Shown one piece after another: positions 60,889 to 64,000 of a stretch of 64,000 nucleotides of DNA. The DNA comes from Polaribacter sp. SA4-12 (lineage in GTDB: Bacteria; Bacteroidota; Bacteroidia; Flavobacteriales; Flavobacteriaceae): the NCBI RefSeq assembly GCF_002163675.1, contig NZ_CP019334.1, forward strand, positions 1,312,001-1,376,000. The letters are read 5' to 3'. A program made the position numbers and the translations under genes. Every line of letters begins with the position of its first letter. Within the stretch, counting starts at the first letter, position 1. Under the pieces are notes generated by a model. That model ran no database searches. It saw nothing but the letters and a program-made list of their open reading frames with translations, and was not told where the DNA came from.

Positions 60889-61728
60889 CTATGGTATCCA
60901 TTTTTTAGGAAAGTTTGGTTTTCTTTTTTCAAGAAAAGCATCTCTTCCTTCTTTTGCTTCATCAGTCATATATGCCAAACGAGTTGCTTCACCAGCAAAA
61001 ACTTGCTGACCAACCATTCCATCATCCGTTAAATTCATTGCGAATTTCAACATTTTTATTGATGTTGGCGATTTTTCTAAAATTTCTTGTGCCCATTCAT
61101 AAGCAGTAGACTCTAATTCGTCATGAGGAATCACAGCATTTACCATTCCCATATCATACGCTTCTTGCGCTGAATAATTTCTTCCTAAAAAGAAAATTTC
61201 TCTTGCTCTTTTTTGCCCAACCATTTTTGCCAAATAAGCAGAACCATAACCTCCATCAAAAGAAGTTACATCTGCATCTGTTTGTTTAAAAATAGCATGT
61301 TCTTTAGAAGCCAAAGTTAAATCGCAAACAACGTGTAAACTATGTCCGCCACCAACTGCCCAACCAGGAACCACAGCAATTACTGCTTTTGGCATAAATC
61401 GAATTAAACGTTGAACTTCTAATATATTTAGTCTGTGATAGCCATCATCACCAACATAACCTTGATGACCACGTGCTTTTTGATCTCCACCAGAACAGAA
61501 AGAGTACACTCCGTCTTTTGTACTTGGTCCTTCCGCAGAAAGTAGTACAACTCCAATGTTTACATCTTCGCCAGCATCATAAAAAGCATCATATAATTCT
61601 TTGGTAGTTTTAGGCCTAAAAGCGTTTCTAACATTTGGTCTGTTAAACGCTATTCTAGCAACTCCATTGCATTTAGAATACGTAATATCTTCGTATTCTT
61701 TCACAGTTTTCCACTCGGGTTGTATCAT
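60889..61728 (-). CDS. menB: 1,4-dihydroxy-2-naphthoyl-CoA synthase
   Basis: 279 residues, the standard length. Crotonase fold: RIAFNRPNVRNAFRPKT, FCSGGDQKARGHQGYV, VPGWAVGGGHSLHVVCD, TDADVTSFDGGYGSA, FFLGRNYSAQEA and the end FPKKWIP. The set GGDQ, Y-x-x-x-D and SFDGGYGS is specific for MenB. It closes the naphthoquinone ring in menaquinone synthesis. menD lies 1.8 kb upstream on the same strand, with two other genes between. Confidence 0.96.
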   Translation of the reverse strand: MIQPEWKTVKEYEDITYSKCNGVARIAFNRPNVRNAFRPKTTKELYDAFYDAGEDVNIGVVLLSAEGPSTKDGVYSFCSGGDQKARGHQGYVGDDGYHRLNILEVQRLIRFMPKAVIAVVPGWAVGGGHSLHVVCDLTLASKEHAIFKQTDADVTSFDGGYGSAYLAKMVGQKRAREIFFLGRNYSAQEAYDMGMVNAVIPHDELESTAYEWAQEILEKSPTSIKMLKFAMNLTDDGMVGQQVFAGEATRLAYMTDEAKEGRDAFLEKRKPNFPKKWIP

Positions 61729-61775
61729 AATTTTGTATTTTGGACGTTCTTGTAGAAGAACAAAATAATTGGTTA

Positions 61776-61783
61776 CAAAAATA
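61776..61783 (-). promoter_or_regulatory. -7 promoter box (TATTTTTG) for menB
   Basis: Exact TAnnTTTG on the reverse strand. The leader of about 45 bases has a perfect hairpin GTTCTT-GTAG-AAGAAC (61745-61760). Confidence 0.5.
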
Positions 61784-61797
61784 AAAGATTCAAATTT

Positions 61798-62955
61798 ATG
61801 ATAAAGAAATCGTTCACCCTAATATGTATACTTTTTTTCTTTAGTGGATTTTCACAAAAATTAATTGAAAAAAACTTAGTATCAGACATATTAGGAACTA
61901 CAAGAAACCTTAAAATTTATTTACCAAAAGGGTATGAAAAAGAGGATGCTAAAAACTACCCTCTTGCTGTTGTCTTTGATGCAGAATACTTATTTGACGC
62001 TTATGTTGGCAACTCCGTTTTATTTGCGGCAAAAGACAAAGCGCCAAAACAAATTGTTGTAGGTATTTCTATGGGGAAAACCAGAAAAAAAGACACGTAT
62101 TTTAATACAAACAATGGTAATTTAACAGCAAGCAATACTGCTTTTTATCAATTTGTAAGAGATGAAGTTATTTTTTACATGGAAAGTAACTACAGAACTT
62201 CTCCTTTTATTTCTTTAGTAGGAGAAGGAACTTCCGCTAATTTAATTAGTCATTATTTAAGTGAATCTCTTCCGATTATCAATTCATACATCTGTATCAA
62301 TCCAACTTTTTCAGATTTTGTAGGACAACAATTTCAGTCTTATAATTTAACAAAATTCCAAAAAGAAGATAATACCTTTTATTTGTACACGAATAATTCC
62401 ACTTCCTTTTCAGCAAAAAAGCAAACTAAAATTGGGGAATTACAAACAGGTTTATCATCTCTTAAATTAAAGAATTTTAATATTATAAATGATACTATTG
62501 CAACTTCGAGTAGTGTTTCTGCGATGAGTGAAGCAATTCCGAGAGCTATTAATAAAATCTTTGAAATTTATTCTGCAATTTCAAAAGAAGAATTTGAGAA
62601 AAATATAAAAGACCTCTCTCCTCTTGATGCTATTTCTTATTTAGAAAATAAATATTTAGAAATTGAGTTCCTTTTTGGAAGTAATTTAGGAATTAGAGAA
62701 CGTGATATTTACGCTGTAGAAAGTATAATTATTGAAAAGGAAAACGGAGATCAATTACGTGAGTTTGGTAAAATGATTTTAAAATTATTTCCGAGTTCTC
62801 CTTTAGGTGATTACTATATTGGTAGATATTATGAAAGTGGAAAACAAATTAAAAAAGCCTTAAAATACTATAAAATCGGGTATGGAAAAATGGATCCTGC
62901 TGACCCAAATTCTGACGCTTTTTATGAAAATATTTTAAGACTTGGTGGAATGTAA
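61798..62955 (+). CDS. Esterase-fold protein lacking the nucleophile serine, secreted
   Basis: 385 residues. Signal peptide ending FSGFSQ. The N-terminal half follows the esterase D fold (PF00756): LKIYLPKGYEKED, PLAVVFDAEYLFDAY, KQIVVGISMG. At the nucleophile elbow, where GxSxG is expected, the sequence is VGEGTSANLI, so the Ser is replaced by Gly. The C-terminal part (about 260-385) is helical and ends with a TPR-like unit (YYIGRYYESGKQIKKALKYY). It may be a binding protein rather than an enzyme. It lies alone between menB and the CvfB-like gene. Confidence 0.75.
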   Translation: MIKKSFTLICILFFFSGFSQKLIEKNLVSDILGTTRNLKIYLPKGYEKEDAKNYPLAVVFDAEYLFDAYVGNSVLFAAKDKAPKQIVVGISMGKTRKKDTYFNTNNGNLTASNTAFYQFVRDEVIFYMESNYRTSPFISLVGEGTSANLISHYLSESLPIINSYICINPTFSDFVGQQFQSYNLTKFQKEDNTFYLYTNNSTSFSAKKQTKIGELQTGLSSLKLKNFNIINDTIATSSSVSAMSEAIPRAINKIFEIYSAISKEEFEKNIKDLSPLDAISYLENKYLEIEFLFGSNLGIRERDIYAVESIIIEKENGDQLREFGKMILKLFPSSPLGDYYIGRYYESGKQIKKALKYYKIGYGKMDPADPNSDAFYENILRLGGM

Positions 62956-62965
62956 AAAAAGTCAG

Positions 62966-63016
62966 CAGTTTTCAGTAGCAGTTTCCAGTCAAACTGTTTA
63001 CTGTTACTGAAAACTG
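62966..63016. terminator. ACTG-type palindrome between convergent genes
   Basis: CAGTTTTCAGTAGCAGT (62966-62982) pairs with ACTGTTACTGAAAACTG (63000-63016) with one mismatch, giving a stem of about 17 bp and a 17-base loop. The words are those of the ACTG spacer repeats. It probably serves as a two-way stop for the esterase-like gene and the CvfB-like gene. Confidence 0.65.
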
Positions 63017-63024
63017 TAAACTAA

Positions 63025-63540
63025 TTATTTAACTAATACTATTCTATCAGATTCAATAGTTATTAGTTTTTGCTTGTATAAATTACCAACTGCTTTTTTA
63101 AATGCTTTCTTGCTCATTTTCATGTGAAAACGAATAGAATCTGGAGAACTTTTATCAGTAAGTAACAGAAAACCTTCTCTACTATCTTTTAACTTAGAAA
63201 GTACTTTATCTACATCAGAATCAATTACATTTCTAAAACCTTGTGGACGAAGAGAAACATCAATTTTCCCGTCTTCACGAATCTGTTTGATGTAACCAGT
63301 AACTTCCATATTCTCTTCTAATTCCTGAAAAACTTCACTTCTAAAAAGTAAACCATCAAATTCTTCATTGATAAAAACAGTGTACCCCAAACCTGTTTCA
63401 GTTTCGATTACTAAGCTAACTTTATCACCTTCTTTCAAGTACATTTCTGGTTCTTGAGAGTTGTCTTCTCCTTCTTGAGAATTCTCTTCTCCATCTTGTA
63501 AATTATCGTCTTCTTCTCTAAAGTCCTCGTGTAAATCCAT
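63025..63540 (-). CDS. Short CvfB-like S1 RNA-binding protein with acidic N-terminus
   Basis: 171 residues. Residues 1-32 are very acidic with a repeated unit (EENSQEGE, EDNSQEPE). Residues 35-97 are an S1-type beta-barrel (GDKVSLVIETETGLGYTVF, VTGYIKQIREDGKIDVSL); residues 105-170 are the winged helix of CvfB/YitL (VLSKLKDSREGFLLLTD, HMKMSKKAFKKAVGNLYKQ). Usual CvfB proteins have about 280 residues and three S1 domains, so this is a short form. RNA binding is expected. It starts 2 bases after menD and is co-transcribed. Confidence 0.85.
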   Translation of the reverse strand: MDLHEDFREEDDNLQDGEENSQEGEDNSQEPEMYLKEGDKVSLVIETETGLGYTVFINEEFDGLLFRSEVFQELEENMEVTGYIKQIREDGKIDVSLRPQGFRNVIDSDVDKVLSKLKDSREGFLLLTDKSSPDSIRFHMKMSKKAFKKAVGNLYKQKLITIESDRIVLVK

Positions 63541-63542
63541 TA

Positions 63543-64000
63543 CTATATATATTTAAAATATTCTTTTAAAATTAAATCATTTTCTTCACTTGGCGTAAAG
63601 ATTTCTAATATTTTTGGTTTTTCTGATGTTTCATAAAAACCTTTTAATTGTGCTGTTACTGTTTCTGTTGATGTTGCTTTTAAATAATCTAGCCCATACA
63701 TTTTGCATAAATGTGCTGCAGTTAAAGAATGTGGCGTTTCAAAATATTTTGCAGCATTGGTCGATTTTGGTCCTGGAATAATTTTAAAAATTCCTCCTCC
63801 AGAATTATTAATGACTATAATTCTAAAATTAGCAGGTATATTAGTATTCCACAAAGCATTGCTATCATAGAAAAAACTTAAATCTCCTGTTATAAAAACA
63901 GTCTGATTTTTATTTGCAAACGCTGCTCCAATTGCTGTAGAAGTACTTCCGTCAATTCCACTTGTACCTCTATTACAGAAAACATTGTTTGTTTTATCGA
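63543..64000 (-). CDS. menD: MenD, C-terminal part (gene runs off the right edge)
   Basis: About 152 residues of the C-terminal TPP-binding domain: NRGTSGIDGSTSTAIGAAFA, FITGDLSFFYDSNALWN (the GD-x(n)-N thiamine diphosphate/Mg motif), VINNSGGGIFKIIPG, ETPHSLTAAHLCKMYGLDY and the end LKEYFKYI. The order NRGTSGIDG is specific for MenD (SEPHCHC synthase), which starts the branch from isochorismate to menaquinone. The frame is open to the window edge; a TTG at 63852 inside it is not the start. Confidence 0.93.
   Translation of the reverse strand, partial: DKTNNVFCNRGTSGIDGSTSTAIGAAFANKNQTVFITGDLSFFYDSNALWNTNIPANFRIIVINNSGGGIFKIIPGPKSTNAAKYFETPHSLTAAHLCKMYGLDYLKATSTETVTAQLKGFYETSEKPKILEIFTPSEENDLILKEYFKYI

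Noticed and set aside
1..64000. tRNA, rRNA and riboswitches
   Set aside because: I looked for cloverleaf ends with CCA-type acceptors, rRNA motifs and known leader motifs by eye and found none; a covariance search could still find short RNAs.

Overview
The window looks like a chromosomal piece of a marine flavobacterium (phylum Bacteroidota, family Flavobacteriaceae; Polaribacter-like is my best guess, not a proven identification). Reasons seen in the sequence: very AT-rich DNA, SusC/SusD pairs, a hybrid two-component sensor, many lipoproteins, bacillithiol synthesis (BshC), menaquinone genes, and repeated TAnnTTTG boxes (the Bacteroidota -7 promoter element) just upstream of start codons. 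That box also decides several starts: a number of longer frames begin with TTG codons that overlap the box, so the downstream start is preferred.

Layout. 1-2762: GIY-YIG protein (cut by the left edge), NamZ-like lipoprotein and a LolE-type ABC permease. 2763-3362: non-coding, with two inverted copies of a structured repeat and a decayed stub of a sugar transporter. 3363-30178: a large polysaccharide utilisation locus: hybrid two-component regulator, SusC, SusD and an FG-GAP/UnbV lipoprotein on the + strand; two GH3 beta-glucosidases, a frameshifted esterase, an SMP-30 lactonase and a GntP permease on the - strand; then GH30, two MFS-type sugar transporters and a cytoplasmic GH1 beta-glucosidase on the + strand. 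The enzyme set points to a beta-linked glucan or its oligosaccharides: GH30 outside, GH3 in the periplasm, import by MFS carriers, GH1 in the cytoplasm. SMP-30 plus GntP suggest an added route for aldonolactones and aldonic acids.

30380-50112: mainly household genes (YkgJ-type protein, argS, lpd, LysM protein, three membrane proteins, rlmF, bshC, methyltransferase, M14 peptidase, class 3 lipase, Dph6-like protein, rimO, amidase, serine hydrolase), most ending in clear hairpin terminators. 50113-54780: an accessory, repeat-rich region with a HARE-HTH/PD-(D/E)xK protein, a fusion of a nuclease-like domain to a SIR2 domain, and at least four very small membrane proteins, set between duplicated spacers and large imperfect palindromes. 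I consider this cassette-like block a candidate defence locus and the most interesting part of the window.

54841-64000: ftsY, DUF4295, rpmG, rpmB, cinA, an esterase, a FAH-family hydrolase, purU, menB, a serine-less esterase homologue, a short CvfB-like S1 protein and the C-terminal part of menD (cut by the right edge). Spacers here carry ACTG-rich repeats and hairpin elements that recur from gene to gene. I saw no rRNA, tRNA, CRISPR array, integrase or transposase.
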